Part shown: in pieces, positions 36,726 to 51,194 of the stretch | How the letters are laid out: each line of letters starts with the position of its first letter | How positions within the stretch are numbered: position 1 is the stretch's first letter | Assembly: GCA_014773175.1 (NCBI GenBank) | Contig: VXCM01000313.1 | Coordinates: 62,001-126,000, forward strand | Source of the DNA: Lucifuga dentata | Taxonomy: Eukaryota > Chordata > Actinopteri > Ophidiiformes > Bythitidae | Direction of reading: 5' to 3' | Length of the DNA: 64,000 bases | The notes under the pieces: generated by a model | What the model saw: the letters and a program-made list of their open reading frames with translations, nothing else | Databases searched by the model: none | Told to the model about the DNA's origin: nothing | Program-made: the position numbers and the translations under genes

Positions 36726-36998
36726 CTGCATGTTGAAAGACAGCATTCAATAAAGGTAGACAAATTACATGACAGTGGATAAACTGTATACATAAAATTT
36801 TTTTGTTGGAGCAGAAAGGGATTAAAAGCCAAATCAAAAGACTGAAGGAGCTATGGAGACACCAAAGAGCTATCTCTGGATACGACAAACGTGCATGTGC
36901 GTGTGTATGTATATATGTGTGTATGTGCCTGTCCTACATGCATTTTGTCTCACCGTGGGCAGTAGTTGTGGTGTGTTCATACGTGTGTATCCTCTCAC

Positions 36999-37169
36999 CA
37001 TAGGTGGTAGCTGTGTACCAGGCATCATGGCATTAGCAAGCTGCATCTGCTGGGCCAGCATGGCCATGTTCTTCTGTTGGATCAGGTTGTTCCTGCCATT
37101 GATCTCCAACTGGGTCTTTAGGTGTGGAGGGGGATGCAGGTACTTACAGTTCTCCCTGGAACAGCGGCC
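36999..37169 (-). CDS. mbnl1: mbnl1 exon completing zinc finger 2
   Basis: Fifty-seven codons: [20 protein letters not shown], then [20 protein letters not shown] and [17 protein letters not shown]. It supplies the last three ligands of the second CCCH finger. The stretch [16 protein letters not shown] is MBNL1-type and separates this gene from mbnl2. The acceptor is CTCCCTTAG|GGC and the donor CCTATG|GTGAGA, both phase 0. Confidence 0.97.
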
Positions 37170-38045
37170 CTAAGGGAGGAAACATGACAGAATGGAACAA
37201 CACAGTCAGAATGACGTATGTACTGTAGTTTACGTTGCATTCCCATTGGACATTTAGCATTCATCCACCCATCCAAATCAAGAACATGTGCCATATGTTG
37301 AAACCACCAGGACAAAGTCAGCCCCACTTTCTAATAAGACATTGGCTGGTGTATATCCTCCTCCAACAGAAATTCATTAACCTTTAATAATAACTTACTA
37401 AAATTCATGACCGCAGACCTTATGGCTTATTATAACAGCTTATTATATTAGCCAACTGTAAGAGGGTTTATCCTGATCAAATGAGGAAATAAGACAAAGG
37501 AAGTCATGTATCAGCCAAAAGGGTTTATCACAACCTACCTACCCAAATTATTATTACTGGCTTATTACTGACCCATAATATATGTGTATACACACATGAT
37601 TTTTTCAACCATTAAATTGATAATCCATTTTTAAAATATGCCTTATTAGATAGAGAGTTATGTCTGAAGTCCATGAACAGGTAAATTTCACTGTCACTTC
37701 CTTAAAAAGATTTGCTATTTTAATAGACTTGGCTGTGATGTTATTGTACTGCATCAAGTCCAAGTCATCACTCAGATTCATATACAGATTGCCATATGAA
37801 TAAGGCAGAAATCATGATTTAAGCTGTATTTTTTTTTTTGTCCATTTCTGCACTTGTTATATGCAATGTTACAGTCAAAGATGTATAATTCTGGGAGGTT
37901 TTACAGAAGGGAGAGAGTACGTGACCAATGAAAGTGTGCTACCTTGTTTATTGCTCGCTCCAAATGCCACATGCTCAAATTCACATTAGTCTGAGCTGAG
38001 TCTAGCACTAATTGTTAGCAGCTTGCTATTTCTGTCAATCCCAGC

Positions 38046-38048
<3 letters not shown>

Positions 38049-38077
<29 letters not shown>
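38049..38077. repeat. (GT)n microsatellite
   Basis: About 14 pure GT units in the large mbnl1 intron. Confidence 0.95.
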
Positions 38078-38981
38078 GTAGCCCGATGAGGTCGTGACTT
38101 GCCTAGCACCGTGTTACCGCTCTCCAGACATTCAGCTTAGCTCCACGTCTAAAAGTGACTATAAATACTGTGGACTCATATGATCCATATTGTATCACCA
38201 ACCATCCGGAGGTCACACTTCAAAGTCTTCAAATAATTATCCAAGACAGGGATTCCTCTCTGCTGTCTGCTGTGAGGATGCAATTATACCATCAGTCTGA
38301 AGATGAAGGGGGTACTAAATTCAAGTCTGAAAGACTCACATTAGGATAGTTCAAGTTTGAAACACATTCTCATGCAAGCAAGAACGTGTACACACTCATA
38401 TGCATGCTCACTGGGGTCATGTTCATATAACAGGTGGCAGATACGTCACACAAGCATAAGACGCGCGCGCACACAGTCAGCTCTGCAATTTGGGAAAGAT
38501 GTATTTACTTTCAGCCCTGTGGCACAGCTGAGCTTTCCCTCGTTGAGAGAGCTGCATTGGGATTCATCTCAACATCCTACCATGACTTCATTCCTCTTTC
38601 CCATCTTCTTCACTTTCACTGACACTAAAGTGATGGATAGATGTGAGGCAGGAGGGTGGAGATAAGGAGGGGGAGGATGCTTAAATGGCTGGGGCCTCTC
38701 GTTAAGATACTTTTTTTTTTTAAATCCAGTAGTCTAAAAATTGCTATCTAGAGCTCTTGTTTCATTTTTTAACTCATGCACAACAAAGTGGGTGACAGCA
38801 ATGCACAAATTTTCAGGACTTTATCTCTCGTCTTATTTATTGTGTGTCCTTATCATATTTTTCTGACTGTCTCAATAAGAACACATAGACGAACATTCTC
38901 TATGTTGTATATTTCCATACAAGATCTTTGGAGAAGGACCAAAGGATCATACACATGAACCCAATTATAGTTGATGCTATC

Positions 38982-38984
38982 TGT

Positions 38985-39045
<61 letters not shown>
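38982..39045. repeat. Compound (GT)n(GA)n microsatellite
   Basis: A GT run passes directly into a GA run, 64 nt in all. Confidence 0.95.
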
Positions 39046-39047
<2 letters not shown>

Positions 39048-39400
39048 GTCTTAGGTTCAACCTGTCAAAGCTTGAGACAGACACACTCAGCCAAATGCTA
39101 AATCCTTATTCAACCCTTTAATCTGTTCTTACACTGCCTGTACCATATATTGCATTACATTACACTGCGGTGACTGCATATATAATGAAACTTTACACCA
39201 AACACTGAAATGGATAGCACTTCAATTTTAAATCTAAACTGTGGTCATAACTTTTGGCCTTTAAAAAAAGCTTACAGCGTACAATGTATATTGCTGCCGT
39301 TTGTCATTGTAGGACAGTCTGACACAAGAACATACGAGGATGACTGATCAGATTAAAGGCTTACGAGGGCACGTCCAAAGAGATTGATGGATTCAATCTC

Positions 39401-39463
39401 TGTGAGCAGTGTCTGTTCAAACTCTCAGAACTGTGAGCAGTTGTCTGTTCAAACTCTCAGAAC
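39401..39463. repeat. Tandem duplication of a 31-32 nt unit
   Basis: The unit tgtgagcagt-gtctgttcaa-actctcagaac occurs twice in a row; the second copy has one extra T. No N lies between them, so this is more likely a real short tandem duplication than a join artefact. Confidence 0.85.
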
Positions 39464-40513
39464 TTTATTTAAAATTCTTCCAAAGTTTCCAAAAATTTCA
39501 TGCTGAAATGCACAGAAATGTGTCTAAAATGATGCACAAAGACAAACTTTTCCATTGGATGTAAAGGACCTTTCTTAAATGAGACAGTTTAACTTATAGC
39601 AGGGAAAACACAGGTGTAACTAATAACATTTGATGTTTCCGTTCCATTTAGGTTTACCAGTACCTACATGGAATGGGATACTAAATGGAATGCAGTTATT
39701 AATCAAACCTATGTCTGAGAAGTCACAATGTCTGCTGAGAGGAAAGGAAAGCCTATATAGATATTCCATTTGAGTATTTCTGTCACAATGTATGTGATAC
39801 AATAAAGCACAGGAACAAGAAGAGACAATATGTGACAGTACAATAATAAAAAAAAGTTTAGTAAGGGGAGGGGTAAAGTAAGGGGATTTTTAAGTGGGCC
39901 ATAAATAGAATCAAGCAAAATTCACAAGAAGCATAATTTTCCATGTAGCTCTCCATACAAGATTGCCCAGGTTGTATGCCATGTGTACCATGAGCAGAGC
40001 TGGCATTCTGTAGCATTCTGACACTGACAATGCTGAGAGCTGTGTGTGTGTGGGAGTGTAAGTGGGTGAGTGTGCCGTGCAAGTGTGAGAGACGAGGGGA
40101 GATGAAAGCAGATTCTAATAGCACTCGTCCAGAGAGTGACAATGGCATGCAGCGAGGGGAGGGAGAAAGTGTGTGTGTTTGTGTTACGTGTATGTGTGTC
40201 TAGAAGGGGATCAAGTTGCTTTTACCCCATCTGACCCCTTCCACTTACTGCTGGATTCACCAAGGCTGCAGTGTATGCGTGTGTAGGTTGGTGTGTGAAG
40301 AAGAAACATGTGGTGTGGACTCTTGCTAGCAGCATTTTACGTTCTGCCAAGGAAAAAAAAAAGGCCGTCAATCAACGCTAGCAGCCATTTTGAATAAAAA
40401 CGCAGGTNGAGAGAGAGAGAGAGAGAGAGACAGAGTGTAGCAACAGCATGGTTGCGTCAGGGAAATTTTAGAACTTGCAGAAAAACTGATTAGTGTCAGT
40501 CATCAACCACATG

Positions 40514-40646
40514 GAGGGAGGACAGTGAGAAAGGGAGGGAGAGAGAGAGAGAGGGAGAGAGAAAGGGAGGGAGAGAGATNGAGGGAGGACAGTGAGAAAG
40601 GGAGGGAGAGAGAGAGAGAGGGAGAGAGAAAGGGAGGGAGAGAGAT
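40514..40646. repeat. GA-rich direct duplication across a single-N join
   Basis: The 66 nt at 40,514-40,579 (gagggaggacagtgagaaag...) recur at 40,581-40,646 after the N at 40,580. Probably an unmerged contig overlap in a simple repeat. Confidence 0.85.
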
Positions 40647-41643
40647 GGAGATGCAGAGGGAAGGAAGGGGGAGGAAGTGATTCCTTCTCACATGATGTTT
40701 GTGGCTGTTACTGTGACATCAGCGGCCTTGAGGAGCAGCTAGAGACGGTGTCCACGGCAACAGAGCAGCTAGACACTCCCACTCTAACAACATAGTGGTT
40801 CCAGGAATTTTCCAGATTCCTGGCTGATACATAAACCCAGCAATGAAAATACAACCAGACAGACAACCACAACTACACCAAACGCACTCCCTCTATCTGG
40901 TGTCCTGGTGTTTTTTATGTCAGTGGTGTTATTTCAGTCATAACTTTGTCATGAAAAAATGGCTCATCTTTGCTGATGAATGATAAAGACATCATCTTTA
41001 ATATTTCTTCTTTTTGTCTCTTTTGTGGGATTCAAAACTGGAACAGAGTTGCATTATCTGATTGTACAGATATGATTTAAAAGTTTTTTTTATTAGAATA
41101 AAAAAATGGATGTGGTATAAAAGCGAATAGACGATTGCAACTCACATTTTTCCAGATGCTGGGAAAATACCTGGTAAGAATGTAATTACTGAACAGACTA
41201 AGTTGTCACTGTTCTGTGCTTATAATACAAATAATGAAAACAACGAAGCGAGAATGATCAGATGACTCAGTCACATCATTAGTTGATTTCACAATATCAG
41301 TGCAGCCTAGTAGCTGAAATCATACATTTGTCTTCATTATCCAAAGTGTGTTTCTGGAGCAATTTTACTATACAATTGACATACTTTTAGTGCATAGAAT
41401 TGTAGGAAAGCTGCAGAAAATACTAAGCATTACATGTATCCTAATTTGTGTTGTTTCTGCAGGATGAGGGCCAAATTGGAAAATAAATGTAAAGATACTG
41501 TGTAATATTACTAGAAATCATTTCCATATTGGTAAATAACAAATGAACTGCATAGTATTACAGTATAGAGCAACTGTGGTACTTGAAGTGCTCCCTGGTG
41601 GTGTATGCCAACAATTTCTGTATTTAATCAAAACAACTGATGT

Positions 41644-41644
<1 letters not shown>

Positions 41645-41699
<55 letters not shown>
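41645..41699. repeat. (TATC)n microsatellite
   Basis: About 13 tetranucleotide units. Confidence 0.95.
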
Positions 41700-42493
41700 A
41701 TTTGTTAAAAATAGCCTAGGTCTACATGGATGTAACTTTTGATGCTCATACTGTAAAATTCTCAATCTCATGAGGTTTTTCTTTGATTTTCTTGTAGTTG
41801 TTGGCTTCTTGGTGAGATGGTAATTGTGTTTGTTCAGAGTTGGTACTTGGATGAAGAAGCACTGGAAATGAGGATGGAGAATGCTGTAATTTATAAACCA
41901 TATTTCCCTTTTTTTTTTTTTTCCAGATCTCACACATTGTTTTTTATTTAATATTTTGCTCCAATGGCATAGACTTGTGGCTCACAATCACTTGATATTG
42001 TTATTTTGCAATATAATTCTATTAAATTAAAAAAAAAAAAAATTGACTGGATTAGTATGTAACCCATTTTGTTGCTATTATTATCATGCTATAATTCACA
42101 TGAAAAATGTTTTTGTCGTCTCCCTGCTGCTCTGCTGAACTCCCTCTGCCTTCCTCCATCCAGGCTGTGGATCATATTAACAGCGTTTCTCCTGCTGAGA
42201 TCTGACTAGCCAAACTCCAGTCACAGTTTGTGCAAACAGGGAACAATAATCCCACTTGCTACCGTGCAGTATGATTGATGCTGGGCTGTAACAACATGTC
42301 CCACCCTGACTGCTCGTTCTTCTCTCTGTCTCACACACACATACATACGCCCTGCTTTTGTTACTGAGTGGGATTTAAACAAATGATGAATCAATGTACA
42401 AAGAATGCTGGGTGGGGCTGCATCCCATCCTTTTGAGGAGAGGACATGAAGCATGAAGTAAGGTGTGTGTGTGTGTATGTGTGTAAGTGTGCA

Positions 42494-42527
<34 letters not shown>

Positions 42528-45500
42528 TTGAGAAATATGAAGAACAAGCAAGGAAAATAATTTGTCACACCATAAATCACCAGATACTTCTATCACCTGT
42601 TTGAAGCATCACGCAATCACAGTGAAAATAGAAAAAAAAAAAATTTAAATAAAATCAATTTTGTTTTCTTTTCTGCATCTTTGAGGCTGCAGTGCTCCAG
42701 TTGTGGTGTGAAGCTTATGCTGTTCTCTGCCCTGCGTTCCAGTAGATTCTGTCTAAACACACACAGATGAAAGCTCTTTCTCTTCACTCACACTGTGAAT
42801 GAAGCTTTGTTCTGCTGCAGAGGAGCAGAGACTCAAAGGAGCAGGGCCGCTGGTTGATCTCTTTGTCTACCCTGCTCTCAAACATAGCATGAAATACAAA
42901 ACATAACTTCTCAGCCCATATATGTTTCTTGCACTGTTAAACTGCACTGTGCACTGATAAAATTTGTCTTTAAATCCCAGCTAAAATCACTTTTAACAGG
43001 GATATTTTATTGTTATTTTGTCTCATTTTTTTTAGTGTAGCAACTTAGTGGTTTGAACATGTCAAAGCTGCAAAAGTTCAGGGTCGTGCAAAAGTTAATA
43101 CATCTGTAGGACAAACTAAAAGAGTCCCAAACTGCCCTGAAAGCTCCATTACCCATTTACTTACATAACATATGAACAACATGTTGTAACACAATTGAAA
43201 TCACCTGCTTACACACCTGGTGAGACACACCCACAAAGTATGAGGCTAGCAAACGAGTGTTTGGCCAGCAGCCATGTTTTGCACTCTGTGGGTATTGCAA
43301 GCTCAGGCCTGATGCAGCAGGTCAATTAGAACAGAGCTGGCTTTTCAAGAGGGGGTCTTAAAGAGACAGTATCTGAAATGGTATGTTTTACTCAGCGTGC
43401 ACAGAGGTGCTGAAGCTAAGTGAATTGAAGTGGATCAATGTGGGATTTTTTTTTTTTTTTTTTTTGCACGATAAAGCACAGCAAATGCTTCAAAATAGAC
43501 CCTTAATTAAAAATAAGAACATGGAAATCTGGATAATATATCTCCTTTAAACATTCATACTACATATTATATACCTTCGTTATATTGCTCATTCATATTG
43601 TCTACACATTTATTTTCTTTATTAAAATTAAAATTAACATCTTGCATAATTTCTTTAATCGCTTTGTGTTTTATTGTGTTTCTTTATCTTTAGTCTGTTT
43701 TCATGTCTTTTCATTTCTGTACAAAATTGGTAAAAAATTCATTGTTGAGGAATCTAAGCAGTCTTAACTGATGCAGCGATGTTTCTGTATTGTACAGCTG
43801 CTTATATTTACATATCAGATCATGAACACACACTCATACACACACCCTTGTGATTATAACTCGCTGCTAGGACTCCACACTGCAGAGCTCAGTGGTGTCA
43901 CTGGTGAGGGAGTTGATGTGACTGGGGGCTTATGAAGATATGGTGGAGGGAGCGAGTGTTAATCTATGATATTAGTTATGAAATGCCCCCAGTGACGCAT
44001 TAGTGCTCCCACCAAACAATGAAGGAGACAAAAAAGGATTACAGACTACAGCACAGTGACACCACAGAATACAGAGGCTATGGGCAGAGACTCTGGGAGA
44101 AGGAGAGCAGTTAGCAGAAATGATTGTGTCGTTCCATTCAGAAGAAATAAAGTTGGGCTGTCAGCTTTTTCTGTGAGAGCAACAAAACTTCCCTTTGGAA
44201 ATTAGGACTGCTCCATGTATAGTATTTTTAAAATCAAATTTCAAGTATGGTTGAAATCCACTCAAATTTGTAGCCATGGATGAAATAAAATGTATTAAGA
44301 TTTGTCTTTCATATATCTTTATTACTGTTATTGATGATATTAATGTTATTGGTTTCATTCTAATTACTTTTTTTTTTAAAAAAAAAAGCTCTACAGAATG
44401 AGTTACTCACACTTGAGAGGGTGTTGGTTCTTAGAAATGCCTCAGGTCAGATGTCACATACACAGGAGTCCTAGATCCAAACTTAGACCTCTCTGTTTCT
44501 TTCCCCTGACTTGCCTCCCATCTTTCTCTCTTTTCAGACAAACACACTTTCATGTGACTTTATTTGCACCACTGTATTCACAGTCTGCAGTCAATGCAGC
44601 AGAGTTTATTTTGCGGCGAGAGCTAACAAGGTTAGTTCTGTACTTTTCATTATCGGTAATAACGGAGCAATTGCACAATATCGATCTGAGCAGCAGCACT
44701 TTATGAAAGTCATCCAGTACTCACAGGTTGAATAAATGACGTGACCTGTGAATGTTCACCTAATCGTTTTCAAGCTCCACCTCCCAGTGGGAGAGCGAAA
44801 GCAAAGTGACTGAGCAGAAATCAAACACTCTCCACGGCACTGAGGTGTCAGTGATGCCACTGCTGTTTCTGGAATGACTGAACTGTGCTTTTTTCAGTGT
44901 CTGATGAGCTCATGATGACCAAAGCTGAAGGAAACTACAATGCAAGACTTACAACTTGCAATTCTGTTACTAAATACAGTATATTAATTAATTAGTGGTA
45001 AATAATGCTGGTAAAACATCACAAGTGATCTTTGTGAAAATGGATAGCAGGTGTAACTAATATAAGTAACAATGACTCAATTGTAGAATGGCAGAGCTGT
45101 GGTATTCATACACCTGAATGGAATGTAGCCTATTAATGTTGTTAGTCACACCTGCTACACCAATTTGACAAGTCAAATTGTCTGTTCTGGAAGAGACATT
45201 TATATTGCATTACAATATAACGTGCATTACAACCCATCAACTAAACTTTGCAGTCATTTACCTTATAGAGGCAGCATACATCAATTCGACTGCTTAATTC
45301 TCATAAATCTCACACCGATCATGCCAACCATGTGGTCACCGACAACCTAGGCTGACAGGGTCCTTGCTTTGGTGGTCAGTTTGACTTCACTCATATGTAT
45401 GACTTTAAAGAATGCTGCTTTGTCAGTAAGCAACATTAATAACAGATTTGAAAAGTTGAATATCATCAGGATAAGTACCAACAGTTTACAGAACACCTCT

Positions 45501-48500
45501 TGAGAATTACTGCTACTGTTTCTACACTGTCATGCAAAATGTGATTATATCAATCGGTCCCCATTGTTGGTTATTATTTTGCATAAGCCTATTTGTTGAA
45601 GTACAGCTATTAAATACAGAATATTAACAAAGAGATGTTTCAGCAGAAATCTTATTTTAACACAATGAGAGGTCATTGAAATGATATTTGAACTGCAGCA
45701 AAAACGGCACAGTTGTTGGAAGCTTGTATGGAAGTCTGCCAGTATTAAATGAGCATTTCCCTAACTTGTAAGACGCACAAGTTAGTGACATGTGACACTA
45801 CTGGGCCTAAATTGTCGATGGGGTGTGTGCATGCATGTGTGTGTGTGGTAGTGTGCGCTTCTGGTCTGCTGTCTTGTTTTCGAACAAAATTTACTGGCAG
45901 AGTCAGGAAATGTGCAACATGACAAGTCGATTAAACTGAGAACAGTAAATGTGATTTGTGTGGGTGTAATTTTAGTATTTTATGATGCTCTACCATTAGA
46001 GATGGATATAATAAGGATATAAATAGAAAACAACATCGATACCAATTTAAAGATAAGCAGCATGCAACCTCACACAGCAGTCCTGGATAACAGCTAGGTG
46101 CTGGTGAACTTTGTAACTAGCATGGAACAGACAGATAAGAAAAAGGGGAAGTAACTCCACGTCTGAACAGTCACTTGGTTAGTGGACAGTCATATAAGGC
46201 GAAAGTAACAAAGGCCACAGAAAGAAAATCCCTTTGACTCAGATGAGGAAAGTATTTTGTATGTGTTTCCTGTCTGTAAGTCTCTCACATCTCTTATAAT
46301 CACACCACATATGCCCTTGTTTCTCTTGCTTGTGAACAGTAGATTAGCGGTGCATATTTAAAAAGTAATAACACAGAAAACCTTTAGAGGCTTGTCACCT
46401 CTTTTTTCTCTTTTGTACATGTTTCTTTGATCCTGGGTTTCTCTTCTCCTTTTCTAACACTCATCACCATCCCCACAGAATTCACATCCCCCACATTTCT
46501 TGATTCTGAAAAGCCACAAAATGTCTGTTCCATCAGTGGTCAAATAGTTACCACAGTGCTGATTATTAATTTGGTTTGCAGGATTTAATTTGGCATGAAG
46601 TGCAATGACCTGATCTCACAGACTGTAATCCAATCCACAGCTCTGTCAACTGGCCTAATCCCATTTCTGCATGTGATTATCACTTTCTACTTTGGCACTC
46701 ACACAAGCTTTACACTTTCACCCCCCTTTCTCTCTCTCTTCTTGCAAAAAACTCACTGAAGTGATTTAGCCTCATGTCCAGCTCTTAAAGTATACTTTTT
46801 TTTGACACATATAAAAATTAAGAGATTCCAATAGAATGAGATAATTAAACTTTTTCTTTGTTTAGGGAATTGTGTGCATCTATTGATATCATGGAACAGT
46901 GCAAGAAAGGGCAGATTTCTCCAATAATGTCAAGAAAATGATTCCATCTGAATGTGATTAGAGCAATGTCATGGGTTTGACAGGTCCAGACACCTTGATG
47001 CTGAGAAGGAATGTGTTTGAAAAAAAAAGAAAGACAGAGAGATGGACTACATTCTTCCATCAGATTTTGCCTCACAGTTTTTATGTCTTTCACAACCTTC
47101 ACCAGCAGGCATCCCGCCCTGTAACTTCTGGCATCGGCTCCCTGAAGTCAGGCAGCAACGGAGAGATAAGGGCAGAGAAAAGTGGAGCGATAGCTGGAAC
47201 AGAGGATGAGAGGGAGGGGCAGCCTGAATACGTGTTGAGACAGTCGAGCTAAGCGAATAGCTGTGCCCTCAAGCTCGACTCTCTCACCTGTCTACTGGGA
47301 GGATAATGACTGTGTTGACTGGTTTACATGTGAGAGACGAGAGAGAGAGAGAGAGAGAGAATGTAAACAGTATGTCAAGAGTAAAACAGAACGGGAAAAG
47401 CGGAGTGAAACATATAATGTATGACATGCACAAATACATGCACATATGCACACTCTTGATTAAAAACTACTGAAGATGCGGATTGAAAAAGTTCATTGCT
47501 GCATTAATCTGTGCTGAACAATCTGGTCTGAAGGCTTTTTTTTTTTGTTACATTATAAAGAAAAAAAACACTTCACTACTTGCCTCCCATAGTTGGTTGG
47601 AAATCGACTTGTTTCATCCAATAATCACTCGTATCCAATAAACTCCTACATTTTGCAAACCAATGACGCAACCCAGGTGACATCACTTAAAGCTGTTGGA
47701 AAATTTCTGTGACTGCATGCGAGTGCAAATTTATAATTGGCAAAGCAAGCCTTTAGGCAGATTTTTGTGAGGCTTTATGGTATGTATGTTACTTTAGAAA
47801 ATGAAAAAGAGAAGGGGGGGAGGGGTAGAGAGAGGCTAAGAGGCTAATCATTGTATCAGTGATGCTATAAAGGGGCCCAGTGTGATGAAGGGACAGGGGT
47901 GGCTGACACTGAGAAGAATGACAGGCTGTTGTTGTTGATGTGCCGTCACATAAGCTCACAGACAAAATGCACAGCCGCATGATGGACCGATACCCCAGAC
48001 AAGGATGCTCACATCATGGAATGAGCAAAGGATGTCTCTGTGTTTGTTTCTGTAAAATAACAGCCCCTCTAATGTGAATTTTCTCTTATCTAGTAAAACC
48101 TTTCCCCTTTAAAATGGCTACAGAGAAAACTGTGCCAGCCAAACAGAAGCTCCCTTCTTACAAAAGCTGCATATTATGGATGGTTGAATCTATGCCTTGT
48201 TAGCTTAAAGTAGAAATACTCTTTGTGGGTGCACTCAATCTCTCATTAAAATTCCAGTTAGAATGGAGAATCTATGTATAGGCTGCAGAGGATCAGGCAC
48301 ATATGGATTTGGTCTCTGTCTGGATTATAGCATCTAAACAAGCCCCCTGACTGGAGATGAGCACCATGTTACTCAAAACAAACCTTAGACAGAACACAGG
48401 TGTGATGGCACCTGCACACAGGTGTCCCATTTTCTTTTCTCTCCTTTAGTGTTCATACTTTCCTGTGAGCCAGTAAAGTAAACAACGTCAGGAAGACTTG

Positions 48501-49273
48501 TGATCCATTTACTTTTGGTATGAATCTTCTTTCAGCCTGGATTCCTCACGCACATCTGCAGCTCTTGCACTTACATAAAATACATCAAGATTATGTCTGC
48601 TTGCAATAATATCCGAAAAGGATTTTTAATCTAATAATGATGAATACCTCCACAGGTACTTTAACAAATCAGAGTCCAGTTCCTTCAGATGTGTTCACAG
48701 TCAGGTTTGATATCTGCACAAAGCTCCATTCAAACAAACTCGTTTTTGTAAATGCAGCCTACGTGTGTCTTGTAAAAGCTTGGAGATTTTTATTTATTTA
48801 TTTATTTTTTTTTTTTTTTTTNTTTTTTTTTTTTTTTTTTACAGCAAAATAGGTTGAAAATACCATTACACGTTCAGCCAACAAAATTGAAATTATGTTT
48901 TTTTGCTTTGGTTACTCCAGTTGTAACTTAGTAAAATTCCAAGATAACAAATGTTGTCTACCCATGTGCAATGTGTCTTTGGATGTACTATGTGTGACAG
49001 CAGCGTCAAATACACATTAGCCTTTTGAACTCACACACATGCACACACACCCTGGAACACAGACTTTACTGCCCAGCAATTGGCTGGAAAATTTGTTTGA
49101 AATCAGAAAAAAAACTCTGTCGACTATAGCAACATGGCTAATATTTACCCCACGTCTGTTCAGCCAAGCACCACTCAATATGTGTGTGTATGCGTTTGTG
49201 TGTGTCTGTGCGTGTGTACTCATGTAACCACTGAGTATAAACATGCTGTCACAATATGGCTAGAAAAATGAGA

Positions 49274-49276
<3 letters not shown>

Positions 49277-49312
<36 letters not shown>
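49277..49312. repeat. (GA)n microsatellite
   Basis: About 18 GA units, followed by further GA-rich sequence to about 49,380. Confidence 0.95.
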
Positions 49313-49316
<4 letters not shown>

Positions 49317-49737
49317 GAGGGGTGGAGTGAGAGAGAGAGAGATGGAGACAGTCAGATAGAAAGAGAGAGACAGAGAGAGATAAATATGAGGTATTTACCC
49401 GCACTAAGTTCAGCAGGAATGTAATCTTGGCTAAGAATGCAGTAAAAACACCATGAAAAACACTGCAACAGCACCACTAACACAGATGTAACACACAAGC
49501 ATACACACGTGCTCTTGGCCTCTCTCTTTCTCAGACATGATGACAGTGGGTGTGTCAAACTGGCAAATTAACAAAGTACAATGTCTGGTCTGTGTGTGTG
49601 GTTTGCGTTCAGTGTTATCTCTCCATACTACACCACTCTTTTTATGACAGGGACAGCGGTGTTGGGGGTAAACAAGGATACCCTGCTGCTGGGTTCACAC
49701 AGGGTCGCAATTAATGTCAGTTTAACCAACTGCCACA

Positions 49738-49740
<3 letters not shown>

Positions 49741-49775
<35 letters not shown>
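49741..49775. repeat. (CT)n microsatellite beside an N join
   Basis: About 17 CT units running into a TGTG tract that ends at the N at 49,792. Confidence 0.93.
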
Positions 49776-49781
<6 letters not shown>

Positions 49782-50697
49782 GTGTGTGTGTNAATGTGAA
49801 CCGTCCTGTCCAAGGACGGGGTGTGGTCTGATGTAAATGAAGCAAAAAAACAGGCCGAGTAGGACTTAAAGCAGCAACCAAGATGGAGGTAGAGTGGAAA
49901 AAAAGTGAGGGAGGAAGGGAAGACAGGTGGTGGAGAGGTGGACTAGAATAGGCTTGCTCAAATGACACTTGTGTGGTTCAGTGTTTCAAATAGGCTGGCA
50001 GTCTTCCTCTGTGTGGGTGGCTGAGGTGGAGCTGCAGTGTTAAAGTTCATTTAGTGAGCTTCTCATATTTTTCAGACTTTCTAGGGAAAACAAATGAGGC
50101 AGGCACTTGTTACTGCAACCTGAGCTATTACATTCCTGTCAGATTAGGACTGCTGATGTCTAAATGAAGGTTAGAGTAGGTCATTTCCTTGATATATCAC
50201 GTAGGCGACATTGGGAATTATCGTATGTTTGAATTCTTACTAAGCCTCGGGATTGAGTAATGCCTCCTGCAAACTGTGCGATAATCTTATAAGTTTATTG
50301 CTTGTGACACTGTGAGATTGGTGTCTGTGCCAAGTTTGGATGCATCTCTGATAGATGCCTGGTGAATCGTAGCACTATGACAAACAGAAAAAACAACACA
50401 GACAATAATGCGTCACCAATTTGTCATCTGCCTGGGTCATATCAGTGGGAAAATTATGAAAGTTTAGTCCTAAATGTCTAGTTAGAATTTTGTTGCAGGT
50501 TGTTTTCTGTTGCTACAGCACTCAACGGGCTGATAGTGGTAGTGTAGCATACAGCGCTCACACACCGTTTTTCAAACAAAACTCTCTAATGATTGGTAAC
50601 TTGAGACTTGACCTTAAGACTTGTCCCTAAGGAAGAGAGGTGACCTTAGGGTGTGACTTGAGACAAACTTAAGACTTGACTTGAAACTGGATGTTAA

Positions 50698-51194
50698 AGG
50701 ACCATACTGGCCATTTTGCATGTTTGAGCCTAATATATTCAATTTTCATTCACGTAACATTACTGACAATCATTCCCCAAAGCATACTACTGGAATGATG
50801 AATTAAAACATTTTTTTTCTATCTTTCAGACCATCACTACTTTCAGTTCATTCTGGTATGCTATTAAAATCAACTTGTTGATAGTTGAAATGTTCTTGGG
50901 ATAGGTAATCCATCATTGAGAACAAATTGTGTATTCAGGATTTTTTTTTTTTTGAAGTTGCGTAATTTTAGCGTTTAAGCTCAATAAAAAGTGCGGAGTG
51001 ATCTGAAAATGCTTCCTAGTGGTGCATTCAAGTCCTGAAGTGAAGAACTGACAACAGGAAGCATTTTCAGTTCACTCTGCCTTTTTATTGCCCTTAAATG
51101 CTAAAATAACGTAAAGTAACTTCGAAAAAAAAACCTGAATACATGTCTTGTTTGCAATGATGGATTACCTATCCCAACAATGTTTCAAGTATGA
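50698..51194 (+). mobile_element. Rearranged (foldback) copy C of the TTAA-flanked transposon
   Basis: The left arm starts after TTAA (50,694-50,697) with aggaccatactggccatttt and follows the family to about 50,998. After a short hairpin (ctgaaaatgcttcct ... aggaagcattttcag) the sequence runs back through the same arm in inverted orientation (51,057-51,194: ttattgcccttaaatgct, gatggattacctatcccaac). The right terminal repeat is missing. The copy is therefore a truncated foldback variant. Confidence 0.75.
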
